NCBI GenBank assembly: GCA_025716815.1
Contig: JAIXMN010000050.1
Coordinates: forward strand, 20,121-84,120
Direction of reading: 5' to 3'
Length of the DNA stretch: 64,000 bases
Origin: Dichotomocladium elegans
Taxonomy: Eukaryota > Mucoromycota > Mucoromycetes > Mucorales > Lichtheimiaceae
The translations under genes and the position numbers were made by a program. Shown in pieces: positions 25,147-36,963 of this stretch. Position 1 is the first letter of the stretch. Every line of letters begins with the position of its first letter. Under the pieces are notes generated by a model. That model was not told the origin of the DNA and searched no databases. It was given only the letters and a program-made list of their open reading frames with translations.

Positions 25147-26057
25147 TCAGTATTCCTTCTTTTTTTCGTCAATAGAATAGCCACCAGGGCCCATGCTGAC
25201 CAAGAGCAAGAACCCGCCTACAATCGATAGCGTTTGGAAAAAGTCATACTTCAAAAAGTCGCGTTTAAAATGATTGTTTGTGACCGACCAAAAGTTGTTA
25301 ATAAGGACGTTGAATACGGAGAGGAAAAGGACAAGGAACATGGCGGATAGCTTAGCCTTGAAGCCGACTGCCACCATGACACAGGCTGCAAGGCCCAAGA
25401 GTGAGACAATGGTCCGGATAATACTCCAGTCTCCATGGAAGGCAGAGCCAATAAAGAGAAAAATGAGGAGGATGCGCCCCGCCAACTGGAGATATGTCCG
25501 GCGGTTGCTTTCTGACAGTTGTGGCAGAGCAGCGAACATGCGCCTTTGCTTGCCCAGAGAATCGGATAGCACCATAACCAAACCGCCGATCACCGACAGG
25601 TTACGCAAGAAAAAGGAGAGGTCGAAAATCAAACCATACCCAAGCGCTTGGGCAACCACAACGCCCAGTAGACCATAAACAGCGTAGTCTGTATATCGCC
25701 TTGCAACAACAAACCCAGAACATGCAAGCATGACCTGTGTCGATATGACAGCGAATATTAGAAGGGTTTGGCTCACGCTCACACATTCATTCCATTTCGC
25801 TTTTTTGTACCACATACAATGACATTGAGCCCAAGAAAAAGATGACTCAAACCTCTGGGGAAGTGGCGGTGATCTTGCATATACGCGATCTGGTCAGGCC
25901 ACTGCGTTGTAATTCGTAAAGCATCCTCGAGAAAGGTGACCACAATGAGGAAACGGCCAATCGCCGGAATGTATGGCTTTAGCGGTTGGCCAATCTTATC
26001 GATGAACTCCTCGGCTTTTGCGCTGAAGCTCTCTACCTGTTGCTTCAGATCAGACAT
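25147..26057 (-). CDS. SURF4/Erv29-like ER cargo receptor
   Basis: Multi-pass membrane protein that loads soluble cargo into COPII vesicles. ATG 26057 begins MSDLKQQVESFSAKAEE, followed by GRFLIVVTFLEDALRI and HRHFPRGLSHLFLGLNVI. A GT-AG intron (GTATGT donor, acceptor ACACAG) joins to VMLACSGFVVARR in phase 0. Later blocks LSFFLRNLSVIGGL, QLAGRILLIFLFIG and FLKYDFFQTLSIVGG are nearly diagnostic. The C-terminus ends DEKKKEY, a KKXX-type dilysine signal for COPI retrieval to the ER. The 468 bp upstream is shared with the divergent GTPBP gene. Confidence 0.93.
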
Positions 26058-26524
26058 GTTGCGATTAACAGTGCGACGAAAAAGACAAAAAGAAGGAAAG
26101 ATCGCTCCGTTGCGCCATTGCTCTCCTTTATATTGCGGACGACTTTAAATTTCATTGGCAGTGGCCGACACGGAAAGGACGGGGGTTGCTGCTCTTTTAA
26201 AATCCTGCAGCGAGCTACCCAATCACGACTGTACACAACATGCTGATCATCATGTAGCACTTCAATTATCCTTTACTAACATATATAACGTCGCTGACAA
26301 AGGCTCCTACCATTATCTGTCGACGAAAGCCTTACTCCGCTTTAACGTTAATGCAAAAAATTCAAGCGCATGTTGCGGATGCTGTGCGCCTGGTCCGGCT
26401 AGAGTGATGAGTCAAAATGATCACAAGTTATTTTGTCCGACTATCGACTTTTGCATATTCTCCATTTCTTCTCTCCCTTGTTTTAATCTCAATACCGTAG
26501 CAGCAAGGGCATGTACATCAATCG

Positions 26525-28578
26525 ATGCAAGCATCAAATAGGCATCAATCAAGAGATTCACCGTGGAGTAGAGTAAGCATAACAGGCTCTCTCCCGCCAG
26601 AAATTGACGATCAAGGGAATATTGAATATAAGGTTTTAAAAATACAAGGGACAAACACTGCGAATATGAGGAGTAAAATCAACACATCCTTTTCATTATT
26701 TAGTTAAAACTCATCGACCCTACCAATGAGCGGCTGGATCACCTCATTACACAACTAAATTGGAGGTAAACTTTTGGACGACTAATCTGACCTTCTTATT
26801 AAATTAAACCTGATCTTCGCATGATTTTCTTTGTTACGAAGGATTGCTGAAGGAGACGGAGAAGCCATATATGAGATTGGAGTCGATGACGACGGGACCT
26901 GCGTCGGCAAGTGACAAGTTACAGTGCGGGATAGTCCACGACGAAGATTACTAATTGTCTTCACGTGTAGGTCTTGATGCAGAAGAGATGTTAGCTTCGA
27001 TCAAAACGCTTCGGAAGATGGCTGATGCACTCGATGCTGACGTTTCCATAGCGCGCGAGATCACGCTAAAGCAGCTAGTGAGCCAGCATGCTAATCCATC
27101 CGACCGCACCGTTCTCGAAGCAATTGTCCGGCGACGTTATACGAACCAGGATCAATGCTGTATAGATATCCGTGTTGCCATTCTGGGTGGACATGGTGAA
27201 GGTAAATCAACTTTACTCGGATACATCACCCACGGCATTCAGGACAACGGTCGAGGTCGCTCCAGGCTGAGTTGTGCCCGTCATCGACATGAGATTGAGT
27301 CGGGAAGGACGTCATCGGTTTCACAGGAGGTCATTGGCTATGACGCGGACGGGAATATCATTAACTATGCTAAGGAACACATCGTAACATGGGAGCAGAT
27401 TTGCGAGGCGAGTGCCAAGATAATTACGTTTCTTGATCTCTGCGGCCATTCGAGGTACCTCCGCACTACTATATCGGGTATGTCCGGCTACTGCCCTGAT
27501 TATGCCGCTTTGGTAATATCCGGTAATCTGGGTGGAATTTCGGAAATGACCCGCGAGCATCTGGCCATTGCAGTTATGCTTCAGGTGCCTGTGTTCGTCA
27601 TTGTGACAAAAGTAGACTTGGCAACACGCGGTCAACTTCAGAACACACTCAACAGCCTCGTACAATTGATCCGCTCGCCTGGTATGCGCAAAATTCCGAT
27701 CATCATCAGAAACCACGACGATTTTTTTTCGTATGGGTGCAAATGGGCCTATAGTGGACCTGAGGTCCCTATTTTTCTGGTGTCCAATGTAACAGGAACA
27801 AACATTGATCTCTTGCACAAATTCTTTTCCTCTCTGCACAAGTCAACAAAAGAATATAATGGTTTACTGGAAGACTCTGTTGAGTTTCAGATCGAAAAGA
27901 CATACTCCATACAAGGTACTTTAGGAAAGATAAAAAAGTAATGGCGGCCATTGCTTATGTTGTTGTCCAATTTTAGATGTCGGCATCGTTATTGGGGGTG
28001 TGCTACGCAAGGGCCGGATTACTACCGAAGAGCCAGAACGCATGTTTTATCTTGGGCCTGACGCGAAGGGATGTTACATCCAAGTTCAGGTCAGATCGAT
28101 CCATCGACATCGTATACCGGCCAATTCTGTACACTGTGGGCAAGTGGCAACTCTTGCTATTACTTCCCCTGATCTGGAGTATTTGCGGATACAGCGTGGA
28201 ATGGTGCTTCTTGGGGTTGAAAATCCAACGAGCTACTTGGAATTTGAAGCAGAAATGCTTGTTTTATATCACCCAACTGGCGTAACCGTCGGAACCTGCG
28301 GTATGTTTTATTCTGGATCGATTCGGCAGCTTGCCAGGGTGATTGCTGTAACAGTGGAGCCTACTGTTACCAACAACATCCACGGAGATTGCAAGGCAGT
28401 GACCATTAGCAATGGCAACGACGCGGGCAATGCATCAATCATATCATCCGGAAAAGAAGGCCGTTGCATATTACGTTTCATGAACGAACCTCAATATCTT
28501 TGCATAGACGCACGCCTTCTCTTTGTGGAAGGCAAAGCGAAGTGTTTAGGTCGGATAACGCGTGTTTTAAATGTGTAA
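26525..28578 (+). CDS. GTPBP1/GTPBP2-family translational GTPase
   Basis: GTPase related to EF1A that acts in ribosome rescue and mRNA surveillance in animals. Exons 26525-26632, 26704-26765, 26842-26906, 26971-27915 and 27977-28578 give 593 residues. The N-terminal family block LPPEIDDQGNIEYKLKLI crosses the first junction, then RIAEGDGEAIYEIGV. The G1 loop is GGHGEGKST, the switch region holds GRTSSVSQEVIG, G3 is DLCGH and G4 is TKVD. Domain 2 starts VGIVIGGVLRKGRI. The third intron has a GC donor (GCAAGT at 26907). The ATG at 26525 is in frame with the conserved N-terminus; an apparent start at 26955 is a TTG inside an intron. Confidence 0.9.
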
Positions 28579-28807
28579 ATAACACAGTCGCTATGAAGCG
28601 ACTTGGCTTCCCAGCCCTAACCGCCTACTTTGGTATTTGTGATGCCTCAAGAACCTGAAGCAACGAGCAAAGTTCCTGCAGTTTATTTTGTACGTTTACT
28701 GTTCTTCTGGACATTTCTCTACCGGCATATATAAAACAATGACAGAGACCAACTTACCTACTTTAAATTTCGTACATGAAATAAAATAATGACATACAAA
28801 AGGGAAT

Positions 28808-28975
28808 TACTACGCGCACGGAAAAATCATCTCGCGCACGGAAAATCGATGGGTAGTTTAGTGTCTCAGCTCACGCACGGAAAGTGTAACCATCAACTCA
28901 CATACAGAAAAGGAAATCCCAGCTTATACACGGAAAGTGCGTCCATAGCTTATACACAGATAATGCAAGTGCTTT
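28808..28975 (+). repeat. Degenerate minisatellite, about 26-bp unit
   Basis: Five to six imperfect units that begin CTCAC/CTTATACAC and contain CACGGAAA spaced by about 26 bases (for example from 28870, 28897, 28923 and 28949). It lies 230 bp downstream of the GTPBP stop. Confidence 0.6.
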
Positions 28976-31348
28976 TCATACAAGGAATCTATTTGTGTTC
29001 GACTAAATAGAGATGTACTTCAGTAGTTCATTCATAGTAATGTACAGGTCTTTTCAGAAGAAGTTTCCCATCTCGCACGCAAGGTGGTTGGTCTGGATCG
29101 GATGGTGGGTTTTTGGGATGGGTTAAGTGGGGGTTGGAGTGAGCCAAGGTGGGGGGGGGAAAATTCTGTCATGTGGTGGGCAAAATTTTTTGGGTGGTGA
29201 GTGAAGACTGGGGCAGGCAAAAAACGATTTAAGAGTCAGACGCTCGTTGATCTTTTCTTGTACTCAGTGCTTGGAGAAGCTCCGTTGTGCAGCACCTCCG
29301 CAATAGTTGTCGGTGGCGCTGAGGTAGTGGCGGTTTAGGAAGGGAAGAGCTTTAATGCGACTATATGACGGACCGTGGTGTATCTCCGCGGCCACGAACA
29401 CAGCAGATGCCCCTTCTTCCCCGAAGGGCTTTAAGGTCAGAAAGTATAAAGATAAAGCCAGACGAAACGCGCACTTTTTTTTTGTTACAAAGGTCCGTTT
29501 GTTTGGGTGTGGCAAAAGGAACCGTAAAAGAAAAGCAGCCAAACATTTTTTATGGGATAGCGGCGAGGAGTACACCCAAACCGATTTTTATTCAAGAAAA
29601 AAGAGAAAGCGAGAAGGCAAAGAAATGGCTCATCTGCAGAGAGCATCAGGAGGAAGAAGCAATTGTTCTTGAAAGAGGACTGGGAAAGAAGCGGCTCGTC
29701 AAAAGACAACGGGAAAAATTCCAGGCCGTACAAGAGGGGCCTGCATTTCTTTTCTGTTCGACCATTGTTCCTAAAAACCGCAATACCGAATTCAAGCGCC
29801 CGCAGTGCCACTGTTCTTCAAGCCGGCAGCGGCATCAAATTCGTACTGCGAAACTCGGGATGGGCGCAAGCATAAGCGCAAATCGTTGAGTGAGAACAAC
29901 TTATTGCAATTGACTAGCCGTTGAACGATTAGCAAGCTTGATTTGGTTCTGCATCGCCGAAGCCAAGTAACCATAGTAGCAATTGCAAACTGGGAGAAGA
30001 ATATAAATACCACAAATGGATCGTATACTATGAATTGCTAAAGGATTCGTGCGAAAAGTTGGTTTCAACGTTGAAGTCCTGACTTGCGCTCGTCCTTCGA
30101 ACTGCCCTGCTGCTTTGTTTTGAAAAAATTTTCTCGCGAACTCTTGAACACATCTATTCCGCTTTCCGTTTTGCGAAGCTCAGCATCACGAAACGATTAT
30201 CACTTATTCTCGTCATTAGCCTGATGCAACCGCTTCAGATTTGTTCAATCACAGTAGTGCGATCCGTGGTTTACCAGCTTTCGTAACCAATCTTTCTGCA
30301 AGTCGCATTTACACATTGTTAGGAAATCACCTCTCAGACGGACGAATGTTCTCTGTAATAGCGGATTTTGAACGCTACATAATTCTTGATTAAAACCAAG
30401 CTCAAGTACGAAAAGATTAAGAAAGCAGAAAAGCAGCGTCGGTTTATTGATTTGGGAAAGCAAACTTAAACATGAGCGTTGCACTTTGCTGGAGAGTAAT
30501 TGCTCAATACATCAGTCATGCGATCGATCAATCTCTCTTTCTTTGATGCATCCAGGAGTCTGCGATTTATAGCCAATGGCAAATTTTCCATTATGTATTC
30601 AGCAGCATTCCAACTGATTTCTTCTTGGGGGAAGACGGGACATGGCCGGCATTTTCGATCTTGGTGAAGATAGCGGTTGCAGCCTCTTCTTGTAAGATAT
30701 CGAAGCCGAAGTACCACGTCTCCTCCTCCAAACTGGCCATGATAGCCAGGACTTCGTCGACGAAATCGAGCATTTATTGTGCGGTGGTAAACCCCGAGGA
30801 GGAGCGCACAGAAGTGGTAAGTACGCCTCTACCAGACATAGCAGCTAGGGCGCGGAGGTCGGGTGTGAGTATCGCTGGATCACTGGCGATGGGTGGCGAC
30901 ACTTTCGGCGATACTGAGTATGTACAGCGAGCGTTGATGGCAAATGCTGCTTCGGCAAAAAAAGCACATTATCATCCGCCTTGAAGTCGTCCCTATCGAC
31001 AACTTCATCAAGCGGCGGAGCACGCCTTGCCTCTCTTCCTCCATCTGGCTGATGGGGAAACACCAAAAGCGCTCGAAGGTGTTCCTTGCGTTTTTTGCAG
31101 CCATTTCTGCAACGCGCTTTTCGATACCGCCTCTGTAGTAGCTTGCGAGCACGCAACCATCACATCTTCTACGGCGCACGTGGGATAGGCATCAACATAC
31201 TCAAGCATGAAACGAACGAACTTGCTATCGAACTGCTTGGCCTTCTGGCGTTAATCTTCTTTTGGGCATTACGTTCAGACCACTGGATCGGCTGTATCGG
31301 GCGACGTGTGCGATAAAAGTCGACGATGCCATATGCACACCTTCTGTG
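28976..31348. other. Gene-poor region with unresolved open frames
   Basis: No recognised gene. G-rich runs occur near 29080-29160. A long plus-strand frame at 29365-29889 has overlapping minus-strand frames and no family match. On the minus strand, 30591-30773 (LDFVDEVLAIMASLEEE) and 30466-30620 (NAAEYIMENLPLAINRRLL) look like one helical protein broken by a frame change, possibly a pseudogene or badly resolved exons. I cannot name it. Confidence 0.35.
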
Positions 31349-31741
31349 TGTGGTGTTTTATTTCTTTTTTATGGTGGACAGTTAGAATACGATGAGACTC
31401 GTGGATGTCTTTTATTCGAATGAAATCGGAATCAAGGTCCTCCATCGCTACACATTTATCTACTATTTATATGATTTATGGGAGAGGTCCTAATTAGGTC
31501 AACTGGCTACTCCGTCTTACACGGGTACTCGGAGATGGTAGCACTATTACAGATAAGGTGCTTGTGTGTGTATCGGTGACCTCTGTCATAAATTATGTGT
31601 CCTTGTTTTCAGACCATCCTCACGCCGGTAAAACCTCATAAAAACCCAGTGGGAGAGAAATAGAGGGAAAAAGACTGTGGAAATGGATCTGGTTATAACG
31701 CGGCGTCATGGATCCTTCAATCTGTAACCACCTATGCGACA
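31349..31741 (-). repeat. 3' LTR of element 1
   Basis: 393 bp with TG...CA ends (TGTGGTGTTTTA ... CCTATGCGACA on the plus strand). A related copy is the solo LTR at 34036-34431. It is bordered internally by the polypurine tract, which fixes it as the 3' LTR of the minus-strand element. Confidence 0.85.
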
Positions 31742-31756
31742 TTACCCCCTCCAGAT
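31742..31756 (-). promoter_or_regulatory. 3' polypurine tract of element 1
   Basis: On the minus strand it reads TCTGGAGGGGGTAA immediately before the LTR TG. This is the plus-strand DNA primer site for reverse transcription. Confidence 0.75.
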
Positions 31757-33240
31757 TGGAACAATCGGAAAATAGGAAGAGAGCATGGTCGATTACGTGA
31801 TATTGACGGATTATAGCCGTCTTCTTTGGCTTCTCCTTGGAGGAGGATTGTGATCGGTATTGTCCTTTTTAGGCGATAGCGTATTGGAAGGAATTGCATC
31901 AGCCTTTGATTCGTCTTTTCCTAGTGGATTCCAGTATTCGATGATAAAGCCAGGATCAGTGAACTTATCGGGTGTCAGCCATTGGTCGTCTTCAGCGCCA
32001 TAGCCTTTCCATCGTACTAAGTATTGTCGTTTTCCTGGTTGTCCTTTGTGCGCAACTATAGCTTGTGCTTCGTATAATTCGTCTTGAGGGATAACTTCGT
32101 CTTGGTTAATAAGTTTCATCTCAGAGGGCGAATAGTCTCTAGGCATTAAAGCTCCTGTTTCATCTTGCAGCACGTAGGACCCTCCTTGTGTCTTGCGCAG
32201 TACTGTGTAAGGTCCTTCAAAAACGAGGGCCAGTTTGCTTCTTCGGTTCTGGACTTGCACCATCACGTGGCTCCGTTCTGGAAAATCAATCAAATGATAT
32301 TTTTGGTCGAACTTTTTCTTTTGTTTACCGCCGTGTTCTTCCGTTCTTTGTTTCAAGGCAGGAAAGACGACGTCATGCATATACGCGGCACGTTCCATAA
32401 GTTCTTGGTGTGTCGACGCTCTGTTCTCAACGGCACCATTACATCGATAGTCCTTCATCTCATTAATTCGTCGAGCGAACATTAGTGAGAATGGCGAAGA
32501 ACCTAACCTCTCGGAGATACGGCTATTGATTTCCAGTTGTGTGCTGGGAACGTAGAAGTCCCAGTCTTTACCTGTGCCTTCAATTTTCTTGCGAATGACA
32601 CTCAGAGTCGTTTGTACCCAACGTTCGGCAATCCCATTAGCGCGCGGGTGGTATGGTGTAGTAAGTCGGTGGTCGATACCTAGGCTGTCAATAAATTTCT
32701 TCATCTTGAAGTTCTTGAATTCGCTTCCATTGTCTGATTGTATGATCTTAGGTAAACCAAAATCGCAGAATACAGATTTGAAGACTTCAACGATAGTATC
32801 AGCTGACTTTTCTGGTAATGCTCGCAGTATACAAAAGCGTGTGCATACATCGACAAAGACGATGATATAATTGTTGCCTTTGTTCAAACTGCGGTGAAAA
32901 TTGATCAAGTAAACTGCCCAGTGATCGCCTGGTAAGTAAGCGTAAATTGGTCTCAAGGGATTGAAGCCTCGTTTGCCAATATTGTAGCGTTGACATTGAA
33001 CACACGATTTGACATACTCTACGGCGTCTTGGAATAAATTCCTCCAGTGGATACCATCGGCATGTAATGATCGTACAATATGTTCTGCTCCTTCGCGACC
33101 ACCTGTCAAGTGTGCTTTCTCTAGCAAGGCAGGACGTTCCGGGTCTGGTGGACACATTGTATCTTGTGGGGACTCGTATGTTTTGACCAGGAATACTGGT
33201 TTGTTGGGCGTGTTTTTCTTTGCCGATCGAATTATGGCTG

Positions 33241-33256
33241 CATTACCCCCCTCCAG
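33241..33256 (-). promoter_or_regulatory. Internal (central) polypurine tract-like copy in element 1
   Basis: On the minus strand CTGGAGGGGGGTAATG, at the RNase H/integrase junction. It repeats the 3' tract plus the first LTR bases (CTGGAGGGGGTAATG) with one extra G. Its function as a second plus-strand primer is an inference. Confidence 0.55.
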
Positions 33257-34035
33257 CTGTTCGTCATGGGCGAACAAGCGCGAAAGGTTATCCGGCAGCA
33301 CATTCTCAATACCAGGCAAGTGTACAACGCGGAAATTGTAGTCGAGCAAAGTGTCTAACCAATTGATCATCATCTGATTAGCAATCTTCTGGGTGTGCAA
33401 GTAAGTAAGAGTCTTGTGGTCAGTATACAGAGTAAAAGGATTTCCCCATAAGTACTGGTGAAATTTCTGGAGTGCATAGATGATGGCTAGCAACTCTCGC
33501 TTCGTCGTGGAATAATTACGTCGGACTTGCTTAAAGAGCGAGCCATAAACGATACATACTGCTTCTGGCCATCTTTCATCTGGAAGAGGACGGCACCAAT
33601 CCCATAGTTCGAAGCGTCGGTAGCCACATAGAACGGTAATGAGAGATCCGGGTATCGCAAGAGGGTACGTTCGGCTAACAGAGCTTTCAGCTTCTTAAAG
33701 CCTTTGTTATGCTCGTCAGTCCAGAGTTGATTCCGGGATCCAGCGGAACGTAACGCATCGAATGGTGCACTGATGTCGGAAACCTTTGGAATATGGTCGC
33801 GGAAATAATTGATAATACCCATAAAACGCATTACATCCTTGCCTGTCCGTGGTATAGGCCACTGTAGGACATTGGTAAGTTTTCGTTCATCAGGGGTAAT
33901 ACCACTCTGCGAGATACAGAATCCAAGTAAATAAACCGATCGTTGTGCAAAATGGCACTTCGCGGGATTGAGGAGCAAATTGACGTTGGTCAGTGCTTGG
34001 ATAGCCAATTGGACGTGGCGTGTATGTTCAGCCAT

Positions 34036-34431
34036 TGTGGTGTTTTAGTTGTTTTTTAAGTTGGACAGTTAGAATACGATGAGATTCGTGGATGTCTTTT
34101 ATTCGAATGAAATCGGAATCAAGATCCTCCATCGCTACACATTTATCTACTATTTATATGATTTATGGCAGAGGTCCTAATTAGGTCAACTGGCTACTCC
34201 GTCTTACACGGGTACTCGGAGATGGTAGCACTATTACAGATAAGGTGCTTGTGTGTGTATCGGTGACCTCTATCATACGTCATATGTCCTTGTTCCTTTC
34301 AGACCATCCTCACGTCAGTAAAACCTCATAAAAACCCAGTGGGAGAAAAATAGAGGGAAAAAGACTGTGGAAATGGATCTGGTTATAACGCGGCGTCATG
34401 GATCCTTCAATCTGTAATCACCTATGCGACA
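34036..34431 (-). mobile_element. Solo LTR in RT of element 1, same family
   Basis: 396 bp with TGTGGTG ... GCGACA ends and a 5-bp target duplication gccat (34031-34035 and 34432-34436). Removing it with one duplication restores the RT reading HSRTMAEHTRHV. It resembles the 3' LTR at 31349-31741, with scattered differences. Confidence 0.9.
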
Positions 34432-34605
34432 GCCATTGTACGAGAGTGTACTACGATATCATCCACGAAGGTTTGGACAAATGGCATCTCCTTGTAAATC
34501 GACGACATCACTCTTTGGAGCTTGGACGATATGGGTTCCAAACCGAAAGGACATCCGCGGAACATGTATTGGATTCCATCGTGAGTGAATGTGGTCTTGT
34601 GCTGG

Positions 34606-34922
34606 TGTAACAGTACAGGCACTGTTGTGCGAGTACTTACAAAAAGCTTCTGATATACAGCGTGGAGGAAGCGCGAACGCGACGAGAAGAACGATGATTA
34701 TAATAATACAACGTGGGGATGCCCGACGTCACAGGGCATCCTTGTTTATATAGTAGACAGTAGCGGGGTAATTACAGTGGTATACATATAGGATCGACGT
34801 ACAGAGAAAGTGAGTGTGGTACATAATGTCGTCGCCAGAGATGTGGTCTTGATCGTGATCGTTATCCTTGTAGTATCTTGGTCGTCGGTCAAGAGTGACC
34901 GGTCACTGTAGCTACTGCTACA
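34606..34922. mobile_element. Solo LTR of a second family in RT of element 1
   Basis: 317 bp with inverted ends TGTAACAG ... CTGCTACA and target duplication gctgg (34601-34605, 34923-34927). Its removal restores NEADQHKTTFTHDG in RT. No full element of this family is in the window. Confidence 0.9.
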
Positions 34923-36074
34923 GCTGGTCAGCTTCATTAATCTGGAATCGATGGAACGCGCTCTTAAAATCTAGCATAGTGAATACAGCTGAACCACCTA
35001 AGGATGAAAAGATTTCCTCGATCAAAGGTAATGGATATCGGTCATCAGGAAGATACTTATTAATGTGGCGAGGATCCAGACATGGACGTTTGCCAGTCTT
35101 GTTGCCATATTCTCCTTCTTGTCGGCCAAAGTGAGAGGACTGTTCCAGCTGGAATTGACGGATGCCTTGACAATAATACCGTCTTCGAGCCAACTTTTGA
35201 CAGCATCATCAACAATGGGACGTACAGCATAAGGTAAAGGGTATCCCCGTTGATATGCGGATACACCTTTGGGAGTGTCGAGATAGATGACTGACTCGGG
35301 TACCATACAGAAAGCATCTTTCGGGATTGTTGCATTGCCCTTGATATATGGTTCGAGTGCCCTACGGAATGCGGTTTGTTCAGACGGTCTACCTGCAGGT
35401 GAACTGTTTGGCTCGGCTTCATCTTCATATGGCACGACACGTTCATCCTTCTTGTTTAATAGTTCGTCGTCATCATCCCACCTTGTCGCAACGCCAGTCA
35501 AAGCAACGCCAAGTCTTGGCAGTAAGTCTAGACCTATTATGACATCAGTGTCATCGTTAAGATCCATGACTTCAAACGAATGCTTGATAGTTCGATGGTT
35601 GTAGCATATAAGAAGCGGATCGGTGGTGTCCAAACGGGGTAATTGATCATTTTTTCCAGCGTATAAGATGAGTCCTGAAGCGTCATTGATAACCCAGTTG
35701 TTTTTTAAGCAAATATCTTTATTAAGAACCGACATTTCTGCTCCGGTGTTGAGGAGACCCAGGAGACGCTCACTCTGTATGAGGATAGGAGTTGTCAGCC
35801 TCAAAGAATCGCTTCGGGTATTCAACGCAATCAAACGCAATCGCTTACCAGACGAATGTTTAGCCAGTTCCAGACAGGCATCAGCATCAAGCTCCATGAG
35901 CTCGAGCTCCTCGTCGGCGGGGTGCTTCTTTTCGGCAACCTGTCGAGCAGGGCACGAATCGGCAGCAGCGGTCTTGGTGAGGGTTAGGCGGTTAAGCCTC
36001 TTGCGCTCCCTCTTCTCCTCCATCGAGGTCTTGTACTCCTCGCCGCGATAGCCCTTGCTCCAGTCCTTCTTGCA

Positions 36075-36708
36075 TGTCGCGGATACAGGGCAGACAGACA
36101 AGAAAGTGTAGCGCAGGAACAAGACAGGAGAACAGAAGGCAGGCACAGACCGAGAATAGGTTGGCAGTGATAGTGCTGGCAATGGAGTAGAGGGAAAGAT
36201 CAGGAACTACTCTAGAGAACAATACTATACTACTAACCAGAATTGTGCCTGACAGAAAAGAATCAAGACAAGACAGGACAAGAGATGGAGGACAAGACAA
36301 GAACTACACTACGGGCGGTGGGTGTTAGGTACTCCCAATCACACAGCATGCACCAATTCGGATAGCTACCAGGAACAAGGCAGAGCCCAAGAGGCAGGAC
36401 AAAGGATAGGTATGAATCGATAGACCGGATAGACAGAGAACTGATGACCAGGGATGATATATGACGAAGGATAATCTGATGATATTTTATTATTACAAAT
36501 ACGAGGGTATTTATACTAGATCTTATGGGAGAGGCGTATGGGATATACTGAGGTTCGTTGCAATGACTTGAAGAATTAATAAATGTAGACGGAGTAATAA
36601 ATGCAATCGACCAAAATTAATGCAACCAGGACAATAAATGCATTCGTGAAAGGGGTACCCAGGGTAAGGGGCGAACGCTCTCGAATAATCCCATTTTGGG
36701 TCATGACA
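36075..36708. mobile_element. Solo LTR of a third family in gag of element 1
   Basis: 634 bp with TGTCGCGG ... TCATGACA ends and target duplication ttgca (36070-36074, 36709-36713). It splits the second gag zinc-knuckle-like motif between CIYC and KKDWSKG. The ends TGTC/GACA are inverted. Confidence 0.88.
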
Positions 36709-36713
36709 TTGCA

Positions 36714-36963
36714 ATAGATGCAGCGGCTTTCCTTGATGGCACGCTGCTCTTCGGTGAGTTCCTTGGCAGGTTTTGGCTTGGGCTTGGGGGACTTGCTGCG
36801 CCGACAGCGCTCTGAACATTCACGACGTTCGTGACCCCAATCGTGTCCATCGCGGCAGAAGGAACGGTTTCTCGATCGTCGATCGGAATAGCAGTGGTGG
36901 TGGTGCTCGGCAGGATCGTCACGTTGGGCATGCAAACTACGATTGCGAGTGCGGATCTCCGTC
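36714..36963 (-). pseudogene. gag C-terminal remnant of element 1
   Basis: Minus-strand reading ATEIRTRNRSLHAQRDD ... followed by CRD-GHDWGHERREC, a CxxH-type gag knuckle with one disturbed spacing, then KSPKPKPKPAKELTEEQ and CIYC. It joins the pol part once the solo LTR at 36075-36708 is removed. It is cut at its 5' side by the hAT insertion. Confidence 0.7.

Larger units (their letters stand above)
31811..36069 (-). pseudogene. pol of element 1 (protease, RT, RNase H, integrase, chromodomain), broken
   Basis: Reading from 36069 downward, the protease site is LLNTGAEMSVL, where the catalytic Asp is replaced by Asn. RT shows CLDPRHINKYLPDDRYPLP and the active site FVDD. RNase H reads TDASNYGIGAVLF and ends near DNLSRLFAHDEQ. 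The integrase has a zinc domain (HLTGGREGAEHIV ... CVQCQ) and a core with QSDNGSEF and NGIAERW. It ends with a chromodomain (RQYLVRWKGYGAEDDQW) and a stop at 31811. Two frame changes and two solo-LTR insertions (34036-34431, 34606-34922) break it. The chromodomain suggests integration targeted to heterochromatin when active. Confidence 0.85.

Noticed and set aside
26955..27941. GTPBP gene starting at 26955
   Set aside because: That start is a TTG inside an intron; conserved N-terminal exons lie upstream.
28808..28975. CRISPR-like array
   Set aside because: Units are degenerate and nearly contiguous without unique spacers, and the genome is eukaryotic.
29365..29889. 174-aa plus-strand open frame
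   Set aside because: Overlapping long minus-strand frames, no family resemblance, no supporting splice or start context.
30466..31208. Minus-strand gene near the left edge of the transposon stack
   Set aside because: Open pieces in different frames without recognisable domains or convincing splice sites; noted only as an unresolved region.
36300..36560. 5' LTR of element 1
   Set aside because: This stretch belongs to the solo LTR 36075-36708 and does not match the 31349-31741 LTR; the 5' LTR of element 1 is not in the window.
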